From positions 465,521 through 529,520 of the forward strand of contig CABIVS010000003.1 of the NCBI GenBank assembly GCA_902362375.1: a DNA stretch of 64,000 nt, read 5' to 3'. Of the stretch, positions 43,715-53,337 are shown one piece after another (within the stretch, counting starts at the first letter, position 1; each line of letters begins with the position of its first letter). The notes beneath the pieces were generated by a model, which worked only from the letters and a program-made list of their open reading frames with translations, searched no databases and had not been told where the DNA came from. This DNA comes from Bacteroidaceae bacterium (lineage in GTDB: Bacteria; Bacteroidota; Bacteroidia; Bacteroidales; Bacteroidaceae). Both the position numbers and the translations under genes were made by a program.

Positions 43715-44938
43715 ATGAACAGCATAGTCTTGACTTTGGCGGGAATTTCCATCTTTATGATGGCCGGATGTAACTTGAAAAAGGCTGCAACGGAAGATAT
43801 GGTAACAGAAAATATATCAAACGCCGTTTCCCAATATTCTTTGATGACCAACCGGATAGAAGCAAGTGACTGCATAATGAATCCGAAGACTTTGGACGAA
43901 AAGCAACAAGTGGTTTATGCTTCTTATGATGATTGGACCAGTGGGTTCTTCCCTGGCAGTATGTGGTATTTGTATCAGCTTACAGGAGATGAAAAGTGGG
44001 AGAAACTGGCTGTGAAATATACGGAATCACTCGATTCCGTGCAGTATCTTACATGGCATCATGATGTGGGTTTTATGGTAGGATGCAGTTATCTTAATGG
44101 AATGCGTTTGGGACAGAAAGATTATAAGTCGGTTGTGTTGCAAACAGCGCGTTCGCTTTCTACACGTTTCCGGTCCGGAGCTGGAATTATACAGTCTTGG
44201 GATGCGGATAAGGGCTGGCAGGCACAACGAGGATGGAAATGTCCCGTTATTATAGACAATATGATGAATCTCGAACTTCTTTTCGAGGCGACCCGCTTGT
44301 CGGGTGATTCCACCTATTATAATATGGCAGTCAGTCATGCCGACCGGACACTTAAAGAACATTTCCGCTCTGATGGCAGCTGTTATCATGTAGTAGATTA
44401 TGATCCGGAAACTGGTACTGTACGCAGTAGGCAGACAGCCCAGGGATATGCTGATGAGTCTGCCTGGGCAAGAGGGCAGGCATGGGCTATTTATGGTTAT
44501 ACGGTTTGTTACCGTTATACACATAAACCGGAGTATTGGGAGCAGGCTTGTAGAATATATGATTTCATATTTACGAATAAGCATTTGGCTTCCGACTTGA
44601 TACCATATTGGGACTATGATGCATTGAATATTCCTAATGAGCCACGGGATGTCTCAGCAGCGGCTATCACTGCTGCAGCTCTTTATGAGCTGAGCATGTA
44701 TTTGCCTAATCCGCGTTATAAAAAGACAGCCGACAAAATACTGGCCTCATTAAGCACTCCTGCCTACCGTGCTAAAGTAGGAGAAAACGGGAATTTTATT
44801 TTAATGCATTCGGTAGGCAGCATACCTCATAATGCGGAGGTAGATGTTCCATTGAATTATGCGGATTATTATTTTCTGGAAGCCTTGAGTCGTAAGCGGG
44901 AGATGGAAAAACAAGTAGTTTGCAAGAAAGTACTGTAA
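43715..44938 (+). CDS. GH88 unsaturated glucuronyl hydrolase
   Basis: A lipoprotein-type enzyme of 407 residues from the ATG at 43715 (an upstream TTG would add 11 residues before the signal peptide). Lipobox FMMAGC. The (alpha/alpha)6 barrel of GH88 is clear: YASYDDWTSGFFPGSMWYLY, the catalytic Asp candidates in SYDDW and CPVIIDNMMNLELLF, GYADESAWARGQAWAIYGY and YWDYDALNIP. It removes the 4,5-unsaturated uronic acid that lyases leave at the non-reducing end of oligosaccharides. It is first in the plus-strand PUL operon, 54 bases before susC. Confidence 0.93.
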   Translation: MNSIVLTLAGISIFMMAGCNLKKAATEDMVTENISNAVSQYSLMTNRIEASDCIMNPKTLDEKQQVVYASYDDWTSGFFPGSMWYLYQLTGDEKWEKLAVKYTESLDSVQYLTWHHDVGFMVGCSYLNGMRLGQKDYKSVVLQTARSLSTRFRSGAGIIQSWDADKGWQAQRGWKCPVIIDNMMNLELLFEATRLSGDSTYYNMAVSHADRTLKEHFRSDGSCYHVVDYDPETGTVRSRQTAQGYADESAWARGQAWAIYGYTVCYRYTHKPEYWEQACRIYDFIFTNKHLASDLIPYWDYDALNIPNEPRDVSAAAITAAALYELSMYLPNPRYKKTADKILASLSTPAYRAKVGENGNFILMHSVGSIPHNAEVDVPLNYADYYFLEALSRKREMEKQVVCKKVL

Positions 44939-44992
44939 TTTTCCGTTTGCTTTCTTGAGAAACCGGCATATTAAATCGATAGAATACTAAGA

Positions 44993-47900
44993 ATGAAAAA
45001 TAGATTAATAACCAATTTGAATTATATTATGGAGAATCGACAAATCACAAGACGCGTCTGTCTGTTGCTGATGACGCTTTGTTCTTTCACCGTTGTCTTT
45101 GCACAGATTGCAATCAGTGGAAGGGTGATGGATGAATCGAAAGAGCCCATTATAGGGGCGAATATTAAAGTGAAAGGAGGAACGACCGGTACCATCTCCG
45201 ATATGGATGGACGGTTCAAACTTTCTGTTCCTAAATCATCTTCAGTATTAGTCATTTCGTTTATAGGCTATGCGACTAAAGAAGTGACGGTAGGAAATCA
45301 AAAGGTACTGAATGTGACATTGAAAGAAGATGGTGTTGCCTTGGATGAAGTTGTTGCTGTAGGGTACGCAACAGTGAAAAAAAGTGATTTAACCGGATCG
45401 GTGGCAAAGGTGGATATGAATGATTTAACGAAAGCGCAGGTACTTTCCGTCGACCAGGCATTGGGTGGACGTGTTGCCGGTGTGCAAGTTGTTTCCTCTG
45501 ACGGGCAACCCGGAGCCGAGGCTAATATTGTGATTCGTGGTAGTAATACAATTTCGGACTCCAGTGATGGCGCACCTTTATATGTGATTGACGGTTTTGC
45601 TACGGAAGATGGAAATCTGGCTTCACTGAATTCAAATGACATTGAATCGATTGATGTATTGAAGGATGCTTCTGCTACGGCTATTTATGGAGCACGTGGG
45701 GCAAACGGAGTCATTATTATTACAACGAAACGTGGTTCGGAAAGTGCTCCGAAAGTAACGTATGATGGATATGTGACTTACCAATTGAAACCGCAGGGCA
45801 TGGAGCTGCTTCAGGGGAGAGACTATGTTGCCATGCAGGAGGAGGTATTGACTGTTTCTGAAATGAATAGAACATATTATAGTTATGATGAAGCGTTGGG
45901 ACGTAACCGTATTTTGAGCGATTATGATAAAGTGCCTTCGTACAACTGGCAAGATCAGGTTTTCCGTAATGCGCCCATGACCAGTCATCATATCTCATTG
46001 ACGGGCGGTACTAAAAATACGAAATATAGTTCCAGTTTGTCTTATTATAACCAGCAGGGGATTATCATTAACTCTTCTTATGAGAGCTTGAAAGCACGTC
46101 TGACACTAGACCAGCAGATTACCAGGAAAGTGAAATTCGGCGGTAGCTTGAATTTTGCTAATAATATTTCAAAAGGTACGGCGCCTTCACAGGGTTCTGA
46201 CGCAGGTGGTACGCAGTATTTTCTATATCAGGTACTGGCTTATCGTCCGGTGTTTTATGCCGATTCGGAAGAATCGGAGGACGCTTTGTTAGCTGAAAAT
46301 CCGAACTATCCGTATAATCCTTTGAAAACAATAGAAAATATGTATCAGAAAGTGCGCAGCCGTCAGTTGAATCTGAATGCCTATTTATCATGGGATATTC
46401 TAAAGGATCTGGCATTCAAAGCTACTTTTGCTTATACTTGGCGTCAGGACCGGAATGAGGCATTTAATAATGCGGATACCTATTGGGGAGATCCGCGTTA
46501 TTCTGCCAAACATTCAAATGGTAATTTTAGTTTTAGGGAGTGGGATGGATGGTCTAATGAATATACGTTGACTTATAAAAAGAGAGTCAAGAGTCATAAT
46601 ATCACTGCCATGCTCGGAGCCTCGATGAATAGCAAAACAATCTCTACATTAGGTGCCAGTTCGACGATGGTGCCGTGGGATGGACTCGGCTTTTGGGGAA
46701 TTTCGAATGGAACACCTGACAAGGTTACTTCGACTAATTTTGAAGACCGTATGATGTCTTATTTCGCCCGTTTCAACTATGACTGGAAATCCCGTTATCT
46801 GATGACGGCAACGATGCGTGCGGATGGAAGTTCCCGTTTTCCTTATCATAAGTGGGGATATTTCCCCTCGGCTTCTTTCGGATGGCGTGTTTCAGAAGAA
46901 GCGTTCATGCAGGGAAGTCGCAAGTGGCTGTCGAATTTAAAGTTCAGAGTGGGTTGGGGAACTACCGGTAATAACAATACGAAGAATTATTATCCTTCCC
47001 AGTTGCTTTATTTAGGCGATCAGAATTATGCTTTTAATAATTCTATAGATAATCCGGCAATTTATATTTCTCAAATGCCGAACAAAGACCTGAAGTGGGA
47101 AACCACTTATCAGACAAACATAGGATTGGACTTTGGATTATTTAATAACCGTATTAACGGTGTAGTAGATATTTACGATAAACAAACAAAGGACTTGTTG
47201 TTGTATGCGGAAGTCCCGTTGTCTATCGGCTTTGATAAAATACAGCAGAATATAGGTAGTGTGCGCAATCGTGGATTGGAAATATCAATCAATACGGTCA
47301 ACTTAGTAGGTGGCAGGGGGCGTTTCAAGTGGACAACAAATTTTAATATCTCCTTCAATAGAAATGAGATTACCGGACTGTCGGGCGATCAGGATTATCA
47401 GGTTTCAGGGCTGGATTCTCCCAAGTTGTCTAATCTTTATATTGCCCGTATAGGGCATCCTCTTTCGGAGATGTTCGGATATGTATATGATGGTGTTTAT
47501 CAATATGAGGATTTTAATGAAGTTTCTCCCAATGTATTTGTGCTGAAAGATGGAATACCCAACAATACAAAGGAACGTAATACCATTCAACCGGGGGATA
47601 TGAAACTGAAAGATATTAATGGAGACGGAAAGGTGACGCCTGAAGATATGACAGTGATTGGTCACGGGCTGCCGGTTCATACGGGTGGTTTTACTAATAA
47701 TTTCGAATACAAAGGCTTTGACTTGAGTGTATTCTTTCAATGGTCTTATGGTAATGATGTGATCAATTATAATCGTGCCAAACTGGAGAATATGAATGGT
47801 GTCCGCCATACCAATATGCTTGCTTCTGCAAAAGATCATTGGACACCTCGTATAGACAATGGTGACGGAACTTATGCAGCTGGAAATTATACGAATTATT

Positions 47901-48199
47901 TATGGAGGGTAGATGGCGGACTGTCCGACATCAATACAAGTCGTGTCGTAGAAGATGCATCCTTCCTGCGATTGAAAAATGTGCAGTTAGGTTATAATTT
48001 TCCTGTAAAGCTGATTCGCAAGTTTAAATTGAGTTCCTTGCGGTTGTATCTTAGCGGACAGAATTTGTGGACATGGACCAAATATACCGGATATGATCCG
48101 GAAGTGTCAACCAGGAATTCGGCAATGACTCGTGGATTTGACTATTCGGCTTATCCGAGAACGACTTCTTTTACATTCGGTGTGAAGTTAGGATTATAG
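44993..48199 (+). CDS. SusC-like TonB-dependent transporter
   Basis: A 1068-residue outer-membrane transporter. The ATG at 44993 is used; one at 45029 (MENRQITRRVCLLLMTLCSF) also gives a good signal peptide and may be the true start. An N-terminal carboxypeptidase-like extension (about 40-115, ISGRVMDESKEPIIGANIKV) leads to a TonB box-like LDEVVAVGYATVKKSDLTGS and the plug (ANIVIRGSNTI, IYGARGANGVIIITTKRG), then the barrel with C-terminal aromatic (FTFGVKLGL). It imports oligosaccharides with its SusD partner that follows 23 bases on. Confidence 0.96.
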   Translation: MKNRLITNLNYIMENRQITRRVCLLLMTLCSFTVVFAQIAISGRVMDESKEPIIGANIKVKGGTTGTISDMDGRFKLSVPKSSSVLVISFIGYATKEVTVGNQKVLNVTLKEDGVALDEVVAVGYATVKKSDLTGSVAKVDMNDLTKAQVLSVDQALGGRVAGVQVVSSDGQPGAEANIVIRGSNTISDSSDGAPLYVIDGFATEDGNLASLNSNDIESIDVLKDASATAIYGARGANGVIIITTKRGSESAPKVTYDGYVTYQLKPQGMELLQGRDYVAMQEEVLTVSEMNRTYYSYDEALGRNRILSDYDKVPSYNWQDQVFRNAPMTSHHISLTGGTKNTKYSSSLSYYNQQGIIINSSYESLKARLTLDQQITRKVKFGGSLNFANNISKGTAPSQGSDAGGTQYFLYQVLAYRPVFYADSEESEDALLAENPNYPYNPLKTIENMYQKVRSRQLNLNAYLSWDILKDLAFKATFAYTWRQDRNEAFNNADTYWGDPRYSAKHSNGNFSFREWDGWSNEYTLTYKKRVKSHNITAMLGASMNSKTISTLGASSTMVPWDGLGFWGISNGTPDKVTSTNFEDRMMSYFARFNYDWKSRYLMTATMRADGSSRFPYHKWGYFPSASFGWRVSEEAFMQGSRKWLSNLKFRVGWGTTGNNNTKNYYPSQLLYLGDQNYAFNNSIDNPAIYISQMPNKDLKWETTYQTNIGLDFGLFNNRINGVVDIYDKQTKDLLLYAEVPLSIGFDKIQQNIGSVRNRGLEISINTVNLVGGRGRFKWTTNFNISFNRNEITGLSGDQDYQVSGLDSPKLSNLYIARIGHPLSEMFGYVYDGVYQYEDFNEVSPNVFVLKDGIPNNTKERNTIQPGDMKLKDINGDGKVTPEDMTVIGHGLPVHTGGFTNNFEYKGFDLSVFFQWSYGNDVINYNRAKLENMNGVRHTNMLASAKDHWTPRIDNGDGTYAAGNYTNYLWRVDGGLSDINTSRVVEDASFLRLKNVQLGYNFPVKLIRKFKLSSLRLYLSGQNLWTWTKYTGYDPEVSTRNSAMTRGFDYSAYPRTTSFTFGVKLGL

Positions 48200-48222
48200 T
48201 TTAACAGGTATAAAAACAGAAT

Positions 48223-49848
48223 ATGATGAAAAAAATAGTATATATTATAGGAGTAACCTTGGCATTTTCCTCTTGTAGTTTTTTGGATACGGAGGTATAT
48301 GGCAATCTGGATGAAAAGAACCTGTATCATGATGAGAATAGTTGCATGGCAGGTTTGGCCGGGATTTATGACCGTTTGGGAGCAGAAGGTGTTTATGGAC
48401 TGAATATCTGGGGAGAGTTGGACGCCGGAACAGATCTTACCGTATATCGTGCCGATTATAATAAAAGCAAGGCATTGCCTTCACTTAATAATTATAATAA
48501 TACGGATCCCTATTTACAGCTTACCTGGCAACATTTGTATGAGGGTATTAATCGTGCGAATGATTATATTGCTTCTATTACCGGACGCACGGATTCGGAT
48601 TGTGGCGGTGCACGAAAGAAAACAATGTTTCTGGCAGAAGCAAAAGCATTAAGGGCATTATTCTATATGAATCTGGTTGCTTATTGGGGAGAGGTTCCTT
48701 TGCGACTGGAAGTTGTTCGTGATTTGGCACAACAACAACTGAAGAAATCTTCCCAGCCGGAAATTTATAGGCAGATTATAAAGGACTTGGAAGAAGCGGA
48801 ACCGGGTTGCCTTCCGGCTGATGAACTGAATGCACCGGGACGCATTGCGAAAACTACCGTGCAGGCATTGTTGGCACGTGCATATATGTGGCAGGCGGGA
48901 TATCCAGTTGAGGCTGATACTTGGGAGGACGCACTTATCTGGGCGCGTAAAGTGAGAGACAGCGGTTTGCATACTCTATATAAGACGACCGAGGACGGGG
49001 TGAATGGTTATCGTGCTTTATTTATTAATATGTGTTCCAATAAGTATGACCTGACTTACCGTGAAAGTATGTTCGAGGTCGAATTTTATGGTAACGGTTT
49101 GGATAAGACCAATGAAAGCGGTAAAGTGGGACTTTATATGGGCATTAGCCAGCAAACGACTACTGATCCCGATGTACCGAGAGCATATGCCTGGTATCAT
49201 GGCACCAAATTGTTTTTTAAGATGTTCGAAGATGCAGATGCCCGTAAATGGTGGAACTTTGCGGATTATAAATATGTGACGACGGATGGTAAAGTTAAAA
49301 AAGTGATGTTGTCAGACAGTGATAAAGCCAGTTATGTAGATGGTGATCCCGGAAAATGGAGAGCTGAATATGATCCGGTTCGTCCGTGGTCTTTGAATAG
49401 TTCCTCTATCAACTTTCCTGTAATGCGCTACTCGGATGTGTTATTGATGATTGCCGAGTGTGCTAATGAGGTGGCTGGTTCGCCGACAAAAGAAGCTGTG
49501 GATGCGATAAACGAAGTACGTAAAAGAGCGGGAATATCGGAGATCGGATTGACAGACTGTACTCAAAGTTCTTTCCGCGATTCCATCAAAGTAGAACGTA
49601 CAAGGGAGCTATGCTTTGAAGTGCCTCGTCATATGGAGCTTCGCCGTTGGGGAAAACAATATTTCTTTGACCGTATCAATTTGTTGAAGGATCAGTCTAT
49701 GGATAGTCAGAATAAAAAAATCGGATATGATCTGACCACTGTGAAAGCATTGCCTGCTATTAACCTGGCAGAAAAACATATCTATTATCCTATACCCCAG
49801 GCAGAACTGAATACTAATCCGACCTGTGGACAAAATGTGAATTGGTGA
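48223..49848 (+). CDS. SusD-like glycan-binding lipoprotein
   Basis: A 541-residue surface lipoprotein (lipobox AFSSC) of the SusD/RagB family: helical TPR-rich N-terminal half (NLYHDENSCMAGLAGIYDRL, ALRALFYMNLVAYWGEVPLR) and the C-terminal signature region FEVPRHMELRRWGKQYFFD and IYYPIPQAELNTNPTCGQN. It forms the lid over the SusC barrel and delivers glycan to it. It is encoded directly after susC. Confidence 0.95.
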   Translation: MMKKIVYIIGVTLAFSSCSFLDTEVYGNLDEKNLYHDENSCMAGLAGIYDRLGAEGVYGLNIWGELDAGTDLTVYRADYNKSKALPSLNNYNNTDPYLQLTWQHLYEGINRANDYIASITGRTDSDCGGARKKTMFLAEAKALRALFYMNLVAYWGEVPLRLEVVRDLAQQQLKKSSQPEIYRQIIKDLEEAEPGCLPADELNAPGRIAKTTVQALLARAYMWQAGYPVEADTWEDALIWARKVRDSGLHTLYKTTEDGVNGYRALFINMCSNKYDLTYRESMFEVEFYGNGLDKTNESGKVGLYMGISQQTTTDPDVPRAYAWYHGTKLFFKMFEDADARKWWNFADYKYVTTDGKVKKVMLSDSDKASYVDGDPGKWRAEYDPVRPWSLNSSSINFPVMRYSDVLLMIAECANEVAGSPTKEAVDAINEVRKRAGISEIGLTDCTQSSFRDSIKVERTRELCFEVPRHMELRRWGKQYFFDRINLLKDQSMDSQNKKIGYDLTTVKALPAINLAEKHIYYPIPQAELNTNPTCGQNVNW

Positions 49849-49873
49849 TCTTAACTTTTAATGTAACGAAATT

Positions 49874-50827
49874 ATGAAAAAGATATATTTTTATTCTTTC
49901 CTGATAATGACAGGCGTATGGCTTTCTTCTTGTGATGCTGACGAAGTGGATTGTGTTGATTTTGGCGTGACTTTATCCAATGATATACAGGAAATATTTG
50001 CAGGTGAGCCTGTTACTTTTGATTTTAGTGGAAATCCGGATTATATTGTTTTTTATTCCGGTGAGGATGGGAGTAAATATGCAAATAAAGACCGTTTGCG
50101 GGTGGAGATAGAATCGGCTGAATTGTCATATGAAATATTGCAGCAGTATACACGGGTACCTTATCGTAATAAAGAGACAATGTCTATTTTCATCTCAGAG
50201 AGTTTTAATGGAGATTATTCCACAATAAAAGAGGAGGACTGGCAATGTTTATCCGGAGCAAACGGACAGCTGCATCTGAAAGTTCCGCTTTGTGCAGATG
50301 CCAGTGGCAGGGAAACGGTTGCTGACGGAATGGATCTTACTGCTTATAAAGATAAGAAATTTTATCTGGCTTTCCATTATAATGCTATTGCTGCGTCAGA
50401 TGCGGATACATATCCTCGTGTGGATGTCACCTCTTTAGTTGTGTCGAAGAAACTGAAAGATGGTTCTACCTCAACAATGAATGATCCGAAATCGCAATTC
50501 GGTTTTAATTATGCTTTTGAAGCAATTACGAAAAAGACTAATTTTAGTGCTAGCAATACTACGTTGTTGTTTCAGCCTACAACAGACAATTTGAAGTCGG
50601 ATGTCGATGTCTGGGCGATTAGTCAGGCTATAGATCTGACTGCGGTATCACCGGATATGGGAACTCCTATCAAGTCTTTAAATATGAAAACACAGTCTTA
50701 TACCTATACGTATAACGAACCGGGTGAATATACTGCTACATTCGTAGGCTCTAATTCGAATGCTTGGAACTCAAAGAGCATGGTAAAGGAGATTAAGATA
50801 TTAGTGAAAGAAAATCCCGTGAATTGA
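49874..50827 (+). CDS. DUF5017 surface lipoprotein
   Basis: A 317-residue lipoprotein (lipobox WLSSC, acidic tether DADEVD) in the position where SusE/SusF or other surface glycan-binding proteins are found. It fits DUF5017: N-terminal Ig-like domain (EIFAGEPVTFDFSGNPDYIV, FYSGEDGSKYAN) and a beta-rich C-terminal part (SYTYTYNEPGEYTATFVGSN). A surface glycan-binding role is likely from position; the substrate cannot be told. Confidence 0.8.
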   Translation: MKKIYFYSFLIMTGVWLSSCDADEVDCVDFGVTLSNDIQEIFAGEPVTFDFSGNPDYIVFYSGEDGSKYANKDRLRVEIESAELSYEILQQYTRVPYRNKETMSIFISESFNGDYSTIKEEDWQCLSGANGQLHLKVPLCADASGRETVADGMDLTAYKDKKFYLAFHYNAIAASDADTYPRVDVTSLVVSKKLKDGSTSTMNDPKSQFGFNYAFEAITKKTNFSASNTTLLFQPTTDNLKSDVDVWAISQAIDLTAVSPDMGTPIKSLNMKTQSYTYTYNEPGEYTATFVGSNSNAWNSKSMVKEIKILVKENPVN

Positions 50828-50848
50828 TCAGTAAATAGAGGATTAGTT

Positions 50849-53299
50849 ATGAAAAAGAATTGTATATATGCGATTGTCCTTCTTTGGATAGGAGCTCTGG
50901 CTGTTCAGGCTCAGAATGAGGAGCGCCGGTTATCGTTTGATAATTTGTATCGGTATTCCAAGGATGCGCAACAAGTGAAAGATGATAAAAAAGAAAAGGC
51001 AATCAAGACATTTCGGAATCAGTATGCTACAGTTCCTTATCGTGCATATGATTTAACAAAGATAAAAATATCAGTACCTGAAATTCTTGCATTCCTGAAC
51101 GATGATGGTACATTTACAGATTGGACAGGCAGGGAAAAAAAGGTGATTGAAGGGAAAGATGCACAAGAGATGGGATTGTTTATTACAGATGCAATGAATC
51201 GTCTATGGAAACTTTCGGAAGAGTTCCGCAACGACCGGATGGGAGTTTCATTGGATAAAGATGTGTTTCGTAAACTTCAGAAGTCTATACTTTATTATGG
51301 TAATCTTGAGGTGAGCCGCAGTAATAAGGTGAACCGCTTTCATGCTTCCTGTTTTGCTATTCCTACAGCTGCGGTGAATATATACTATTGTTTCCTGAAA
51401 CAGATGGATGCGGTGGAAAACGGGAAAACAAAAGACCAACAGTTGGTTGATATGTGTGAAATGCTGAAAGCACTGGCACTTCAGTCGTGGACACAGCCTC
51501 TGCGGAATGACGAGACGGATAAAAATGTAGTACAGATAGAACGTTTTCGTAACCATGTATGGTGGGTAGGCGGTAATGCGCTGGCATATCGTCCGTTATT
51601 GCCGGTAGCTATGATGTATAGATCTATCCCGATGGTCGATCTGCTGGTTCAGGTAGCCCAGGGAGGGATAAGTTATACTTCACAGAATACATATAATACC
51701 GCTTTCTGGACAGAAGGTTGTACGGCGGATGGCGCAGGTTGGGGACACGGGATGCAGTGTCTTGTCTGGGGATATCCTATTGATGGAGGAATTAATGCGT
51801 TAAATATTTTGGGTGCGTTAAAGAACTCCCCGTGGGATAAGAAGTTGACCGATGAGAATATAGAAACCTTGCTTAATTTTATCCGGGGAAGTAACTGGTA
51901 TTACTACAAAGGAAATATAACTCCTTATATTGACCGATTTACGGCCCGTTACACTCCGGCTAAAGTTGATATTCGTACACTGGCCATTGTTGATAAGTTG
52001 CTTAAAGATTGGTCGGATTCTTTCACGCCAGTGCAGAAAAATGAACTTCGTTGTTTTCTGCATGATGCCCGCAAACGGTTAATCAGTATGAATGGCTATT
52101 CCGACGGGATGTATAATGGTACGCGTTGGTTTTTCAATAATGATGACCTGATAAAGAAGAATGATCGTTATCATATGATTGTCAATATGGCATCTGTTCG
52201 TTGTGACGGACTGGAAAGCGCAGTGGCGGCCGCTGATGAGTATAATTTTTACCCTGCGGATGGCATGACTTTATTTCAGAAAAGTGGAAATGAATATCGT
52301 AAAGCTATTGGAGCGTGGGATATAACTATGACTCCGGGAGTAACCGCCCGTGAGGGAGCGGAAAAATTAATTCCGGTTACTAACTGGAGAGGATATTGCA
52401 GTAAACATAATTATGCGGCTGCTTCGACAAATGGCGGAGAGAATGCTGTTGCCGGATATATCTTTGAGAAAATGGATGCCACGGATAAGATTGAATCTGA
52501 AAGAAAGAAAAATATTCCGCTTAAGAATGAGATACTTTATGGAGTGAAAGCATACAAGTCTTATTTTATGTTGAAGGACTATATGGTAGCCTTGGGTGCC
52601 GGAATAACGAATCTGACTCCTCAGACGCAGGGAACTATCCGGACTACCATTGACCAGCCTGAAAAGGAATCGGAAGTTGTTGTTTGGAGCAATGGTAAAA
52701 TATTGCCGGTGGGTGCCGGCATGCAAAGTTTTCCTAAAGACGGTACATCTTTCTGGGTGGTGCAGAAAGGTAAGTTTGCATATAGCATATTGCCTCAGTA
52801 TACCAAGAATGCATCTTTTATATGCGAGACTCTGAAAACGGACTGGGTAAAACGTAATTCAGCCAATAAAAGCATAAAAGATCTTCCATCGCAAGTTGAC
52901 ATACTTCGTTTATGGATTGACCATACACAAAATCCGGTGAATGATACTTATGGGTATGTTGTATATGCGGGTGATGGAATGCCGGAAGCGGAATTACCCT
53001 TTGAAGTATTGCGTAATGATACATTAGTGCAGGCTGTAAAGTCTAAAGACGGCAAAGTGATCGAAGCTGTCTTCTATCAATCGGGGGAGGTATTAGATAA
53101 GGGTGATGTAAGATTGGAAGTTTCAGCCCCTTGTACGGTACTGATTGAGGATATTAACGGGAAAATTACCATTTCCGTGACAGATGCTGCCATGAATGCA
53201 GGGCTGAAAGAGATTGTGCTTCAGTGGAACGGCAGACATATTCCGGTGGCAATGCCGCAGGGTGCATTCTGTGGTAAGCCTGCAAATATTACGTTATGA
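50849..53299 (+). CDS. PL8 family polysaccharide lyase
   Basis: An 816-residue exported lyase (signal peptide 1-21). The alpha/alpha toroid (about residues 60-400) holds WWVGGNALAYRP and TADGAGWGHGMQCLVWGYPI, in which a His and a Tyr are spaced nine apart as are the catalytic pair of hyaluronate lyases (His399/Tyr408 in the pneumococcal enzyme). The central and C-terminal beta domains are present (YPADGMTLFQKSGNEY, GDVRLEVSAPCTVLIED). The usual Asn before the WW pair is a Val here, so the catalytic Asn may be another, for example in GGNA. It cleaves hyaluronan- or chondroitin-type chains, or xanthan-like chains, by beta-elimination. It overlaps the next gene by ATGA. Confidence 0.88.
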   Translation: MKKNCIYAIVLLWIGALAVQAQNEERRLSFDNLYRYSKDAQQVKDDKKEKAIKTFRNQYATVPYRAYDLTKIKISVPEILAFLNDDGTFTDWTGREKKVIEGKDAQEMGLFITDAMNRLWKLSEEFRNDRMGVSLDKDVFRKLQKSILYYGNLEVSRSNKVNRFHASCFAIPTAAVNIYYCFLKQMDAVENGKTKDQQLVDMCEMLKALALQSWTQPLRNDETDKNVVQIERFRNHVWWVGGNALAYRPLLPVAMMYRSIPMVDLLVQVAQGGISYTSQNTYNTAFWTEGCTADGAGWGHGMQCLVWGYPIDGGINALNILGALKNSPWDKKLTDENIETLLNFIRGSNWYYYKGNITPYIDRFTARYTPAKVDIRTLAIVDKLLKDWSDSFTPVQKNELRCFLHDARKRLISMNGYSDGMYNGTRWFFNNDDLIKKNDRYHMIVNMASVRCDGLESAVAAADEYNFYPADGMTLFQKSGNEYRKAIGAWDITMTPGVTAREGAEKLIPVTNWRGYCSKHNYAAASTNGGENAVAGYIFEKMDATDKIESERKKNIPLKNEILYGVKAYKSYFMLKDYMVALGAGITNLTPQTQGTIRTTIDQPEKESEVVVWSNGKILPVGAGMQSFPKDGTSFWVVQKGKFAYSILPQYTKNASFICETLKTDWVKRNSANKSIKDLPSQVDILRLWIDHTQNPVNDTYGYVVYAGDGMPEAELPFEVLRNDTLVQAVKSKDGKVIEAVFYQSGEVLDKGDVRLEVSAPCTVLIEDINGKITISVTDAAMNAGLKEIVLQWNGRHIPVAMPQGAFCGKPANITL

Positions 53300-53337
53300 G
53301 AAGATTTATAATGATTAATAATAAAATAAGATACAAT

